64,000 nucleotides of DNA from Antribacter soli. Lineage in GTDB: Bacteria; Actinomycetota; Actinomycetes; Actinomycetales; Cellulomonadaceae. The translations under genes and the position numbers were made by a program. The stretch is from the NCBI RefSeq assembly GCF_021568775.1, contig NZ_JAKGSG010000025.1, positions 1 through 64,000 on the forward strand, given 5' to 3'. This document shows positions 16,042-24,783 of this stretch, piece by piece. The notes beneath the pieces are model-generated. The model saw nothing but the letters and a program-made list of their open reading frames with translations, made no database searches and was not told the DNA's origin. Position 1 is the stretch's first letter. Each line of letters opens with the position of its first letter.

Positions 16042-16386
16042 ATGGCTGACCGCTCCCTGCGCGGTATGAGCATCGGTGCCAAGAGCATGGAGTCCGACGA
16101 GGGCGTGGACTTCGCCCCGCGGTTCCAGGCCTACTACGACTGCCCCAATGGGCACACCATCATCCTGCCCTTCTCGACCGATGCCGAGGTACCCCCGGTA
16201 TGGGAGTGCCGTTGCGGCACGGAGGCGCTGCTGCGCGACGCCGAGCGTCCCGAGCCGAAGGCCACCAAGCCGGCCCGCACGCACTGGGACATGCTCCTCG
16301 AGCGTCGCACGGTCAAGGAGCTCGAGGAGCTTCTCGACGAGCGGCTGGAGCTGCTGCGCGCCGGCAAGCTGCGCCGGAGTGCCTGA
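16042..16386 (+). CDS. rbpA: RNA polymerase-binding protein RbpA
   Basis: A 114-residue transcription factor that binds RNA polymerase and the principal sigma factor and stabilises open complexes. It begins MADRSLRGMSIGAKSMESDE, the conserved RbpA N-terminal tail. The core domain has the zinc/structural cluster (Cys34 and His38 in YDCPNGH, Cys56 and Cys58 in WECRCGTE). The C-terminal sigma-interaction domain reads ARTHWDMLLERRTVKELEEL, with a long final helix. Length is standard. GGAGGA lies about eight bases before ATG. A SigR-type promoter upstream links it to thiol-oxidative stress. Confidence 0.97.
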   Translation: MADRSLRGMSIGAKSMESDEGVDFAPRFQAYYDCPNGHTIILPFSTDAEVPPVWECRCGTEALLRDAERPEPKATKPARTHWDMLLERRTVKELEELLDERLELLRAGKLRRSA

Positions 16387-16457
16387 GCCGGAGCGGAACC
16401 GCAGGCTCGGGCACTGACAGGCTCCGCCTGACAGATCCCCAGTCTGAGCGACCGACC

Positions 16458-18182
16458 TCACGGACGGCCGGCACCCGCAAGGGTGCCGGCCGTCGTGCTG
16501 TCCGGACCCTCGTCGTCGGCACCGGCCACGGCCGCGCGTGCGGAGCGCCGCCCGCGGGCGTGCGCCACGACGCCGGCGACCACGAGCAGGGCCCCGAGCC
16601 CGCCGGCAACCCACCCCGGCCAGTAGCCCGCGACGACCGCGGGCGTGAGCGTGCTGCGCAGCGGCAGGGCGGCAGCGAACGTGTCGTGCGTGAACAGCTC
16701 GGTCGTGTGCAGGAGCGTCCCGTCGGGCGCGATCACGCCGGACACCCCGACGGTCGAGATCTGCACCGTCGCCCGCCCGGTCGTCATGGCCTGCATGCGG
16801 GACATCGCGAGCTGCTGCGTGGACTCGGCGGTGAACCCGAAGGACGCGTTGTTGGTCTGCACCACGAGCACCTGGGCGCCGCGCTGCACGGCGTCGCGGA
16901 TGATCTCGTCGTAGGCGACCTCGAAGCAGATGATCGTGGCCAGGCGGATGTCGTCCTGTCCGGCGCGGCTCGGGACGTCGATGACGGCGGGCTCGGTGCC
17001 GGGCAGCATGTCGGTGGTGACGCGGTCCACCTGGTCGGAGAGGAGCCGCGCGAACGAGCGCATCGGGATGTACTCGCCGAACGGCGCGGGGTGCTGCTTG
17101 GCGTACCGGGCGGTGACGCCCTGCCCCGCCTGCCACAGCAGGGACACGTTGTACCGCCCGCCGGTCTCGGGCCACTCCTGCGCGCCGACGAGGATCGGCG
17201 CCTCGACCTCCTCAGCAGCGGCGTCGAGCGCGGTGGCGACGTCCCGCGTGGTCTGCGGGTCGAGGTCGGAACCGTTCTCGGGCCACAGCACCACGTCGAG
17301 CTCGCCCGCGAAGTCGTCGGCCAGCTCGTAGGTGCCCTCGAGGTGGTTGTTCAGCACCTCGGCGCGGTTCGCGAACGACCCGAGGCCGGGTTCGCCCACG
17401 TTGCCCTGCACGGCACCGGCCCACAGGACGCCGTCCTCGGCGAGGTCCTGCCCGGCGTCGAGCACGTTCGTCCCCTCGGGGCCGCCGACCGCGCCGGCGA
17501 CCTGCGAGGTGGGCAGCGGCAGCACGAGCGGTCCGACGACGAACGCGGCGCCCAGCACCGCGGCCGTCAGGGGCGCGCCGAGGCCCGCGGGACGACGGCC
17601 GCGGGCGACCTGCGCCGTGTGGGCCACGGCGAGCGCCAGCAGCACGCCGGTGGTCGCGACGAGGAGCGTCACCAGGGTGGGGCCGCCGAGCCAGGCTGCC
17701 CTGCCGAGGGGTGCGTCGACCATCGTCCAGGCGAGGCGGCCCCACGGGAACCCGCCGAACGGGATCTCGGCGCGCCACTGCTCGACGGCGGTGAACACCA
17801 GGGCGAACGCGGCCGCCTCGGCGAGCCACGCCCACGCCCGGGCGGTCGGGCCCCAGCGTCGCAGCGCCCGCCGCGCCCAGGTCCACAGGGCGCCGAAGGC
17901 CGCGAGGAACGCGGCCTCGAGAATGCTGAGGGCGATCCACGGGACGAGAGCCGTCCCCTCGTGCGCCCACCAGATGTGCGGCGCGAAGAACGTGAGCCCG
18001 AACAGCAGTCCCGCCAGCGCGTTCCACCATGCTCCGTCGCGGCGTAGCGCGGCCCACAGGAGCGCCACGGCCGCGAACGCCGCGGGCCACCACGCCACGT
18101 CGGGGAACGCGGCCCACAACGCGACGCCGCCCAGCGGTGCGAGGAACAGGGACACCAGCCGGGACGGCTCAGGAGTGTGCAC
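16458..18182 (-). CDS. lnt: apolipoprotein N-acyltransferase
   Basis: A 574-residue membrane enzyme that adds the third acyl chain to lipoproteins. About six N-terminal transmembrane helices (LVSLFLAPLGGVALWAAFP; WNALAGLLFGLTFFAPHIWW) precede a periplasmic nitrilase-like domain with the Glu-Lys-Cys triad in VVLWPENGSDLDP, ARYAKQHPAPFGEY and ATIICFEVAYDE, then NNASFGFTAESTQQ and a final helix near residue 530. All catalytic motifs are intact. The start is GTG, with TAGGGT six bases upstream and no Shine-Dalgarno. Its 3' end contains the terminator shared with rbpA. Confidence 0.94.
   Translation of the reverse strand: MHTPEPSRLVSLFLAPLGGVALWAAFPDVAWWPAAFAAVALLWAALRRDGAWWNALAGLLFGLTFFAPHIWWAHEGTALVPWIALSILEAAFLAAFGALWTWARRALRRWGPTARAWAWLAEAAAFALVFTAVEQWRAEIPFGGFPWGRLAWTMVDAPLGRAAWLGGPTLVTLLVATTGVLLALAVAHTAQVARGRRPAGLGAPLTAAVLGAAFVVGPLVLPLPTSQVAGAVGGPEGTNVLDAGQDLAEDGVLWAGAVQGNVGEPGLGSFANRAEVLNNHLEGTYELADDFAGELDVVLWPENGSDLDPQTTRDVATALDAAAEEVEAPILVGAQEWPETGGRYNVSLLWQAGQGVTARYAKQHPAPFGEYIPMRSFARLLSDQVDRVTTDMLPGTEPAVIDVPSRAGQDDIRLATIICFEVAYDEIIRDAVQRGAQVLVVQTNNASFGFTAESTQQLAMSRMQAMTTGRATVQISTVGVSGVIAPDGTLLHTTELFTHDTFAAALPLRSTLTPAVVAGYWPGWVAGGLGALLVVAGVVAHARGRRSARAAVAGADDEGPDSTTAGTLAGAGRP
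16463..16494. terminator. strong hairpin shared by rbpA and lnt ends
   Basis: GACGGCCGGCACCC and its perfect complement form a 14-bp stem with a GCAA tetraloop. It lies 77 bases after the rbpA stop and inside the last codons of the convergent lnt gene, so it can stop transcription from both sides. Confidence 0.7.
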
Positions 18183-18188
18183 GAGGAC

Positions 18189-18194
18189 ACCCTA
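18189..18194 (-). promoter_or_regulatory. -10 element of lnt (leaderless)
   Basis: On the reverse strand TAGGGT is followed by GTCCTC and the GTG start of lnt. It lies in the 35-bp gap after the amidohydrolase stop, so lnt can be transcribed independently. Confidence 0.5.
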
Positions 18195-18217
18195 ACCAGT
18201 AGTCGGAGGGGGTGGTG

Positions 18218-19888
18218 TCAGTCGAACGTGTCGTAGAGCACGACGCCGTCGCGCACCGTCTGCAGGCACTCGGGCTCGCCGGCGTCGGGCGACAGGTCGG
18301 GCAGCAGGGGCTGGCCCGCGCGCGCCTCCTCGCTCCACGACGTCAGGCGGCCGGGAACGCTCTGCACGGCGAGGCGCTCGGCGCGCCACACGGCGAGGTG
18401 CGCGGGCGAGCCGACGCGCAGCTCGCCGACAGAGTCGTGACCGGCCATGCGCCACCCGCCGCGGGTGTGCGCGCGGAACGCCGCCCGGGCCGAGACCCGC
18501 TGGTCCGGGTCCTCGTGATTCATCGCGGCCCGCACGCCCGCCCAGGGGTCCACGGGCGTCACGGGCGTGTCCGACCCGAACGCGAGGGGCACGCCCGCGC
18601 CCGCGAGGTCCGCGAACGGCAGGAGCGCCCCGGCCCGCACGGCGCCGAGACGGGAGGCGTACATGCCCTTCGTCCCGCCCCAGGCGGCGTCGAACGCGGG
18701 CTGCAGCGACAGGCTCACCCCGTGCAGCAGCAGGGCGGCCAGGGCGTTCGCGTCGACGAACAGCGCGTGCTCCACGCGGTGCCGCGCCGCGCGCAGCGGG
18801 CCAGGGCCGTCGACCTGGGCCGCGACCTGCAGGCCGAGGATCACCTCGTCCATCGCGCGGTCGCCGATGACGTGGAACCCGGCCTGCCGGCCCACCGCCG
18901 TCACCGCCGAGAGGTGGTTGGCGATCTCCTCGGCCGACAGGTACAGCTCGCCGTACCAGGCCTGTCCGGCCGGGCCGGCCATGAGGTCGGAGTAGGGCGC
19001 CCGCAGCGCCGCGGTGCGCGACCCCAGGGAGCCGTCGACGTTCAGGTCGCCGCCGATGCCCGTCAGCCACGGCAGCTCGGCCAGCAGCGCCCGCGCGTCG
19101 TCCGCCGTCTCGCACAGCTCGCCGCGGTACGCCACGACGTGCGGCAGTCCGCACTCGGCCGACGCGGTCAGCTCCATGAGCTCGGTCAGGCCCGCGCGCG
19201 TGTCGACGTGCGGCGCGCTCATCTCGTGCACGCTCACCACGCCCTGCCGTGCCCACGCCTCCAGCGCCCACCGGTACGCCCGGGTCCGGCGGACCGGGGT
19301 GACGTCCTGCGCCAGGTCCCGCACCACGTGGTGCGCGTCGACAGTGACCAGCCCGTCCTCGGACCAGCCCGGCAGCCCCTCGGCTCCCGCCCGCGCACCC
19401 AGCGCCGACGACACGACCGCCGAGTGCACGTCCACCCGCGCCGCGTACACCGGCCGCCCGCCGCACGCGGCGTCCAGCTCGCTGCGCGTGAAGGCGCGCC
19501 GCTCCGGCCACGAGAGCTCGTCCCACCCGAACGCGAGCAGGACCTCCTCCCCCGACGGGTCCTCCGCGGCCAGCTTGCGGGCGCCCAGGTGGAGCGCCGC
19601 GAGGGCGTCCGCCAGGGAACGCACGCCGGCGCTCGCGGACAGGTCCACGGACTGCCCGGACAGGCCGGTCTCCATGGTGTGCACGTGGGCGTCGACGAAC
19701 CCGGGGGCGACGAGGGCGCCGTCGAGGTCCACCACGCGGTCGGCGCGGGCGGCCAGGCCGGACGCGGTGTCGTCCGAGCCGATCCACGCGACCACGCCGT
19801 CGTCCACCAGGAGGGCCTCGGCGAACGGGTCGGCAGGAGAGTGGACGACGCCACCCCGGTACAGGATCGAACGCGCTGGCTGACTCAC
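18218..19888 (-). CDS. YtcJ-like metal-dependent amidohydrolase
   Basis: A 556-residue amidohydrolase-superfamily enzyme. The N-terminal composite beta-sandwich (SILYRGGVVHSPADPFAEA) leads into LVAPGFVDAHVHTMETG, the first metal-binding HxH. Other features are VSVHEMSAP, IGGDLNVDGSLGSRTAAL (the DGS...R motif of the YtcJ/NfdA branch), FHVIGDRAMDEV, RHRVEHA and FGSDTPVTPVDPW with the catalytic Asp. Relatives hydrolyse N-substituted formamides; the substrate here is unknown. The GTG start follows TAAAGT by six bases. The helY stop is 17 bp upstream on the same strand, so it can also be read from the helY transcript. Confidence 0.88.
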   Translation of the reverse strand: MSQPARSILYRGGVVHSPADPFAEALLVDDGVVAWIGSDDTASGLAARADRVVDLDGALVAPGFVDAHVHTMETGLSGQSVDLSASAGVRSLADALAALHLGARKLAAEDPSGEEVLLAFGWDELSWPERRAFTRSELDAACGGRPVYAARVDVHSAVVSSALGARAGAEGLPGWSEDGLVTVDAHHVVRDLAQDVTPVRRTRAYRWALEAWARQGVVSVHEMSAPHVDTRAGLTELMELTASAECGLPHVVAYRGELCETADDARALLAELPWLTGIGGDLNVDGSLGSRTAALRAPYSDLMAGPAGQAWYGELYLSAEEIANHLSAVTAVGRQAGFHVIGDRAMDEVILGLQVAAQVDGPGPLRAARHRVEHALFVDANALAALLLHGVSLSLQPAFDAAWGGTKGMYASRLGAVRAGALLPFADLAGAGVPLAFGSDTPVTPVDPWAGVRAAMNHEDPDQRVSARAAFRAHTRGGWRMAGHDSVGELRVGSPAHLAVWRAERLAVQSVPGRLTSWSEEARAGQPLLPDLSPDAGEPECLQTVRDGVVLYDTFD

Positions 19889-19894
19889 GGATGG

Positions 19895-19900
19895 ACTTTA
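19895..19900 (-). promoter_or_regulatory. -10 element of the amidohydrolase gene (leaderless)
   Basis: On the reverse strand TAAAGT is followed by CCATCC and the GTG start, inside the short gap after helY. Confidence 0.5.
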
Positions 19901-19905
19901 CGTGA

Positions 19906-22836
19906 TCAGAGGCTTGAGTACGCGACCACGCCTCGCAGCACCGCGTCCTGCGCCCGCCGCGCCGTGTTGCGCAGGCCGGCGCTGGGCGCGGCGGCAGCGA
20001 GCTGGTCCAGCACGTCCACGACCTGCTTGCACCAGCGGACGAAGTCGCCCGCGGCCAGGTCGGTCCCCCGCAGCACGGCGTCGAGGCCCTTGCCGGACGC
20101 CCAACGGTGCACGGGGGCGACGAGCCCAAGGTCGAGCTGGCCGGTCGCGGTCAGGCCGTGCGCGTCCTCCAGGTCGTCGACCTCGGACCACACGCGCTGG
20201 GTCTCGTCCAGCGCGAGGGCGAGGCGGCCCTGCGGCCCGCCGGGCACGTACGGCTCGCCCGGGTCCTCGCGACGGCCCTGGAACACGACCGCGGACACGA
20301 CGGCGGCCAGACCGGCCGCGTCGAGGCCGTCCCACGCGCCGCGGCGCAGGCACTCGGCGAGCAGCAGGTCGTTCTCGGCGTACAGGCGGCGCAGCCAGCG
20401 GCCGTCGTCGGTCACCCGAAGGCCGCCGGTGCCCGACGGCGCAAGGGCCGCCGCCTCTCCCCGGGCCGCCGTGGCGGCCCCCGTGCGCTCCAGGTACCCG
20501 AGGCGCAGCAGCACGTCGCACGTGCGGTCGAAGGTGCGCGCGATCGACCCGGTGCGGCCTTCGACGCGGCGCACGAGCTGGTCGTGCTCCTTCTTCAGGC
20601 GGGTCCACCGCTCGGCCCACCGGGCGTGGTCGTCCCGCTCGGGGCAGGAGTGGCACGCGTGCGCGCGCATCGCCTTGCGCAGGCGCGACAGCTCGGCGTC
20701 GGACGCCGCGTCGGACCGGCGAGCCGCGTGGAGGCCCGGGCGGCCGCCCGAGCCGGGCGCGTCGTCGTCGGCCAGCGCACCCAGGGCCGCGCGCATGGAC
20801 GAGGCCAGGTCGCGTCGCTCCTCGGGGCGCCGCGGGTTGAACGCCTTCGGGATGCGGACCGTGGCGACCGTGCGCAGGCCGCCCGGGGCGTCGGCAAGGG
20901 TGAGCTTCTTGACCTGCCGCTCCTGCGTGAGCACGGTCGGGCGCGGGCCGTCGAACCCGCCGGGCTCGCCCGGCTCGAGCACGAGGACGTAGCCACGCCG
21001 CCGCCCGGCCGGCACCTCGACGACGTCGCCGCGGCGCAGCCGCTCCAGGGCCGTCACGACCTCCGCGCGCCGTGCGCCGCTGACCGCGCGCGACAGGTCC
21101 TTCTCCCGCTCGGCGATGGCCTCGCGCAACGCCATGTACTCCGCGAAGTCGCCGCGGTCGCACGCCATCGCCTTCGCGTAGCCGTCGAGGGCCTCCGCGT
21201 GCGCCTGCGCCTGCTTGGCCAGGCCGACGACGCCGCGGTCGGCCTGGAACTGGGCGAACGACGTCTCCAGGACCTCGCGGGCCCGGTCGCGCCCCACCTG
21301 CGCCACCAGGTTCACCGCCATGTTGTACGTGGGCCGGAAGCTGGACTTCAGCGGGTACAGACGGCGGGACGCCAGACCGGCCAGCGCCACCGGGTCGAGC
21401 GCCTGGTGGTCGACGACGACCGCGTGCCCCTCGATGTCGATCCCGCGGCGCCCCGCACGGCCCGTGAGCTGCGTGTACTCGCCGGGCGTGACCGCGACGT
21501 GCGCGGAGCCGTCCCACTTGACGAGCTTGTCGAGCACCACGGACCGCGCCGGCATGTTGATGCCGAGCGCGAGCGTCTCGGTCGCGAACACGATCTTGAC
21601 CAGACCGCGCGAGAACAGCTCCTCGACCGTCTCCTTGAAGACGGGCAGCATGCCCGCGTGGTGCGCCGCGACACCGCGCGACAGCGCCTGCGACCACGAC
21701 CAGTACCCGAGCACGTCCAGGTCCTCCGGCGGGATCGCGGCCGTGCGCTGCTCCACCAGCAGCCGGATCTCGTTCTCCTCCTGCGCGTTCGTCAGGCGCA
21801 GGCCGGCCTTGAGGCACTGCTCGACGGCGGCCTCGCACCCCGCCCGGGAGAAGATGAAGTAGATCGCGGGCAGCAGCCCGTCGGCATCCAGCGCGTCGAT
21901 CACGGCGAAGCGCGGCGGCGTGCGGCGATGCCCCTGCGGAGGGGTGGGGCCGGCCGGGCGCCGGCCTGCCGGGCCGCGGAACCCGCGGTCGCCCCGGCCC
22001 TGGCCCCGGCGCCCGTGGTCGCCCGGCCGGTTGCCGCCCTGCCCGGACCGGAACGCGACCTGCAGGTCGGGGTTGATCGGCGGGTTCACGCCCGGGTCCG
22101 TCGGGTCCACGTGCCCCGCGTACAGGTCCAGCAGGCGCGGGGTGCCGCGCGGCTCCGGCGCCGACATCAGGACGTGCTGCCACAGCGGCACCGGCCGGCG
22201 CTCGCTGACGACGACGGCGGTGTCGCCGCGGACCATCTCCAGCCAGTCGCCGAACTCCTCGGCGTTCGAAACGGTCGCCGACAAGGACACGAGCTGCACG
22301 TCGTCGGACAGGTGGATGATCACCTCTTCCCACACGGCGCCGCGGAAGCGGTCGGCGAGGTAGTGCACCTCGTCCATGACCACGTACGCGAGGCCGTCCA
22401 GGGCCGGCGAGCCGGCGTACAGCATGTTGCGCAGCACCTCGGTGGTCATGACGACCACGGGCGCGTCCCCGTTGACGGTGGTGTCGCCCGTCAGCAGCCC
22501 GACGTTCTCCGCGCCGTGCCGGCGCACCAGGTCGCTGTACTTCTGGTTGCTCAGCGCCTTGATGGGGGTGGTGTAGAACGCCTTGCGGCCACCCGCCAGC
22601 GCCAGGTGCACCGCGAACTCGCCGACGACGGTCTTGCCCGCCCCGGTGGGAGCCGCGACGAGCACGCCGCGCCCCTCCTCGAGGGCCTCGCAGGCCAGGA
22701 CCTGGAACTCGTCCAGCGTGAACCCGAGCTCCTCGCGGAACCGGTCCAGCTCGGCGGCCGAGCTGCCCGACATCTTGTCCCGGGCGGCCCGCGCCTGTGC
22801 GGCGGCGTAGCGCTCGGCGGGGCTGAGCTGCGTCAT
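19906..22836 (-). CDS. helY: Ski2-like DEVH-box RNA helicase HelY
   Basis: A 976-residue ATP-dependent helicase. Motif I is APTGAGKT at residues 62-69, TTPIKALSNQKYSDL is motif Ia, and motif II is DEVH at about 155-158, followed by the motif III SAT in LVSLSATVSNAEEFGDW. RecA domain 2 has FATETLALGINMPARSVV and TGRAGRRGID. The insertion near residues 255-300 is Gly/Arg-rich. The C-terminus carries a DSHCT-type region. This is the actinobacterial HelY layout related to Mtr4/Ski2, associated with RNA processing. It follows tatC on the same strand after 52 bp, the usual pafBC-tatAC-helY order. Confidence 0.95.
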   Translation of the reverse strand: MTQLSPAERYAAAQARAARDKMSGSSAAELDRFREELGFTLDEFQVLACEALEEGRGVLVAAPTGAGKTVVGEFAVHLALAGGRKAFYTTPIKALSNQKYSDLVRRHGAENVGLLTGDTTVNGDAPVVVMTTEVLRNMLYAGSPALDGLAYVVMDEVHYLADRFRGAVWEEVIIHLSDDVQLVSLSATVSNAEEFGDWLEMVRGDTAVVVSERRPVPLWQHVLMSAPEPRGTPRLLDLYAGHVDPTDPGVNPPINPDLQVAFRSGQGGNRPGDHGRRGQGRGDRGFRGPAGRRPAGPTPPQGHRRTPPRFAVIDALDADGLLPAIYFIFSRAGCEAAVEQCLKAGLRLTNAQEENEIRLLVEQRTAAIPPEDLDVLGYWSWSQALSRGVAAHHAGMLPVFKETVEELFSRGLVKIVFATETLALGINMPARSVVLDKLVKWDGSAHVAVTPGEYTQLTGRAGRRGIDIEGHAVVVDHQALDPVALAGLASRRLYPLKSSFRPTYNMAVNLVAQVGRDRAREVLETSFAQFQADRGVVGLAKQAQAHAEALDGYAKAMACDRGDFAEYMALREAIAEREKDLSRAVSGARRAEVVTALERLRRGDVVEVPAGRRRGYVLVLEPGEPGGFDGPRPTVLTQERQVKKLTLADAPGGLRTVATVRIPKAFNPRRPEERRDLASSMRAALGALADDDAPGSGGRPGLHAARRSDAASDAELSRLRKAMRAHACHSCPERDDHARWAERWTRLKKEHDQLVRRVEGRTGSIARTFDRTCDVLLRLGYLERTGAATAARGEAAALAPSGTGGLRVTDDGRWLRRLYAENDLLLAECLRRGAWDGLDAAGLAAVVSAVVFQGRREDPGEPYVPGGPQGRLALALDETQRVWSEVDDLEDAHGLTATGQLDLGLVAPVHRWASGKGLDAVLRGTDLAAGDFVRWCKQVVDVLDQLAAAAPSAGLRNTARRAQDAVLRGVVAYSSL

Positions 22837-22888
22837 GCGCCCAGCCTACGGGCGCCGACGCCGCTCATCCGACCGCGATTCGGGACCC

Positions 22889-23659
22889 CTAGGCCGCGTC
22901 GGCGAACCGGCGCTCCGCGCGGCGGTCGTTCAGCAGCGCGACGCCGACGGCCGCAAAGTACAGCACGCAGATCGGCAGCGCGACCAGGATCATCGTCAGC
23001 GCGTCCGGCGTCGGCGTCATGATCGCGGCGAACGTGAAGGCGATCAGGATCGCCCACCGCCACGCCTTCAGCAGCGTGCGGCCCTGGAGGATCCCGGCGA
23101 GGTTGAGCACCACGAGCACCACCGGTGAGACGAACGCGAGGCCGAACGCGAGGATCAGCCGCATCACGAAGCTCAGGTACTCCTGGGCGTTGTTGAAGTT
23201 CGAGGAGCCCTCGGGGACGAAGCTCGCGAGGATCTCGACCGCGTGCGGCAGGACGAGCCACGCCATGAGCCCGCCGCCGACGAACAGCGGCACCGACGCA
23301 CCCACGAACGTGAAGGCGAACCGGCGCTCGCGGGACGTGAGCCCTGGCGTGACGAACGCCCAGACCTGGTACAGCCACCACGGGCACGTCACGAAGACCG
23401 CGAGGAACAGCGCCGCCTTGACCTTGATGTCGAGGGCGGACGCCAGTCCCGTGAAGTTCAGGGTGACCTGAGCGCCGGTCGACTCCGACGCGGCTCGCAG
23501 GGGTGCCTGCAGGGCTTCGAGCAGCGGGTCGTACAGCATCCAGCCCAGGACCGCGCCGACGACGAGCCCGAGGGCGATCCGGACGAACCGCTTGCGGAGC
23601 TCCAGCAGGTGTTCGAGCAGGGGCATGCGGCCGTCGACCGGCCGCGAGGTAGGTGCCAC
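22889..23659 (-). CDS. tatC: Sec-independent protein translocase TatC
   Basis: A 256-residue polytopic membrane protein that recognises twin-arginine signal peptides. Family marks are MPLLEHLLELRKRF near the N-terminus (conserved E in HLxELR), FLAVFVTCPWWLYQVWAFVTPGL, ERRFAFTFVGASVPLF and FGLAFVSPVVLVVL, with six membrane spans. It starts only 3 bp after the tatA stop, so the two are co-translated. No TatB homologue is in this window. Confidence 0.96.
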   Translation of the reverse strand: MAPTSRPVDGRMPLLEHLLELRKRFVRIALGLVVGAVLGWMLYDPLLEALQAPLRAASESTGAQVTLNFTGLASALDIKVKAALFLAVFVTCPWWLYQVWAFVTPGLTSRERRFAFTFVGASVPLFVGGGLMAWLVLPHAVEILASFVPEGSSNFNNAQEYLSFVMRLILAFGLAFVSPVVLVVLNLAGILQGRTLLKAWRWAILIAFTFAAIMTPTPDALTMILVALPICVLYFAAVGVALLNDRRAERRFADAA

Positions 23660-23662
23660 GCG

Positions 23663-23917
23663 TCAGACCTTGGGAGTGTCGTTGTCCTTAGGGGCGGTCT
23701 GGGGCGTGCTCTGAGGTGCGCTCTGGGGTGCGGCGGTCGGGGCAGCGTCCGTCGGGGTCGCGTCCTTCTTGTCGTCGCGCAGGTCGCTGATCTCGTTCTT
23801 GAAGATCTTCATCGACTGGCCGATGCCCTTGGCCAGGCCCGGCAGGCGGTTGGCCCCGAAGAGCAGCAGGATGACGGCGAGCAGAACGATCCAGTGCCAC
23901 GGCTGCAGTGCGCCCAT
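23663..23917 (-). CDS. tatA: twin-arginine translocase subunit TatA
   Basis: An 84-residue protein with one N-terminal membrane helix (HWIVLLAVILLLFGANRLPG), the FG-x-x-(R/K)LP hinge and an amphipathic helix LAKGIGQSMKIFKNEISDLR. An Ala/Pro/Gln-rich acidic tail follows. It forms the pore-like TatA assembly for folded-protein export. AGAGGAG lies seven bases before ATG. It is the first gene of tatA-tatC-helY and is divergent from a NUDIX gene. The 110-bp gap between them holds no hexamer I would insist on. Confidence 0.95.
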   Translation of the reverse strand: MGALQPWHWIVLLAVILLLFGANRLPGLAKGIGQSMKIFKNEISDLRDDKKDATPTDAAPTAAPQSAPQSTPQTAPKDNDTPKV

Positions 23918-24027
23918 GGTGACTCCTCTTCCGGTGTTTCGGTGTATGCCCGATCCTACGCAGATCCTGCCGCCTGGGAAGAAGCCGCCCGTAGACAGCG
24001 ACGGTCCCCGCCCGCGATGCTTCCGCC

Positions 24028-24519
24028 GTGCTCACGTTCCGCTGGCATCCGGCCCCCGTCCCCGACCACCTGCGGGTCTCACAGGTCTACGGCTGGTGCT
24101 TCGCCGACTGCGGTCGCGTGCTGCTGCGCGACGACGCCGGCAAGATCGGCATGCCGGGCGGAAAGCCCGAGTCCGGGGAGTCTCGGCTGGAAACCCTGCA
24201 CCGCGAGTGCATGGAGGAGGTCCAGATCACGATCTCCCGGCCCGTGTACCTGGGCTACCAGGAGGTCACGCCCGACGACGGCGCCGAGCCGTACGCCCAG
24301 CTCCGGTACGCCGCCCGGATCGAGGAGTTCCTGCCGCGCGCCGTGGACCCCGACAAGGGCCGCATGTACCGGCGGCTGCTCACCCCCGTGCACCGGGCGC
24401 CGGCGCGCCTCGACTGGGGCGTGCCGAACCTGCTGCAGGCGGCCGCGGCGGCGCTCGTCGCGGAGCGTGAGCTGGGCTTGGACCCGAACGGGACGCCGGA
24501 GGACGACTACCGGGACTGA
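24028..24519 (+). CDS. NUDIX hydrolase
   Basis: A 163-residue NUDIX-fold pyrophosphohydrolase. The NUDIX box is GGKPESGESRLETLHREC followed by MEEV, giving G-x5-E-x7-R-E-x2-E-E. The first strands carry HLRVSQVYGWCFADCGRVLL, and a late PVHRAPARLDWG is typical of a branch often annotated as MutT-like. The substrate is unknown. GTG at 24028 is used; GATGCT lies six bases upstream, and no Shine-Dalgarno is visible. It lies between tatA and the second poly-G block and interrupts the usual pafBC-tatAC neighbourhood. Confidence 0.88.
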   Translation: MLTFRWHPAPVPDHLRVSQVYGWCFADCGRVLLRDDAGKIGMPGGKPESGESRLETLHRECMEEVQITISRPVYLGYQEVTPDDGAEPYAQLRYAARIEEFLPRAVDPDKGRMYRRLLTPVHRAPARLDWGVPNLLQAAAAALVAERELGLDPNGTPEDDYRD

Positions 24520-24594
24520 GCCGAGGCTCGTCCGGCTGTCCCGGGCTTTCCCTACCGGATCTCAGAGCGCTCGGGCGGTGTCTCCCACGCCGAC

Positions 24595-24688
<94 letters not shown>

Positions 24689-24783
24689 ACCTCCTGGTCG
24701 GCGGAGTGGGCAGGATGCTGACTGTCCACAGACTCGGCCCAGCGGGCAGCGGGATGCGCCACGATGTGATGATATCGACCATC

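Noticed and set aside
20107-23022. Open frame of about 970 codons opposite helY
   Set aside because: helY has complete helicase motifs on the other strand; this frame is low-complexity Arg/Gly/His sequence.
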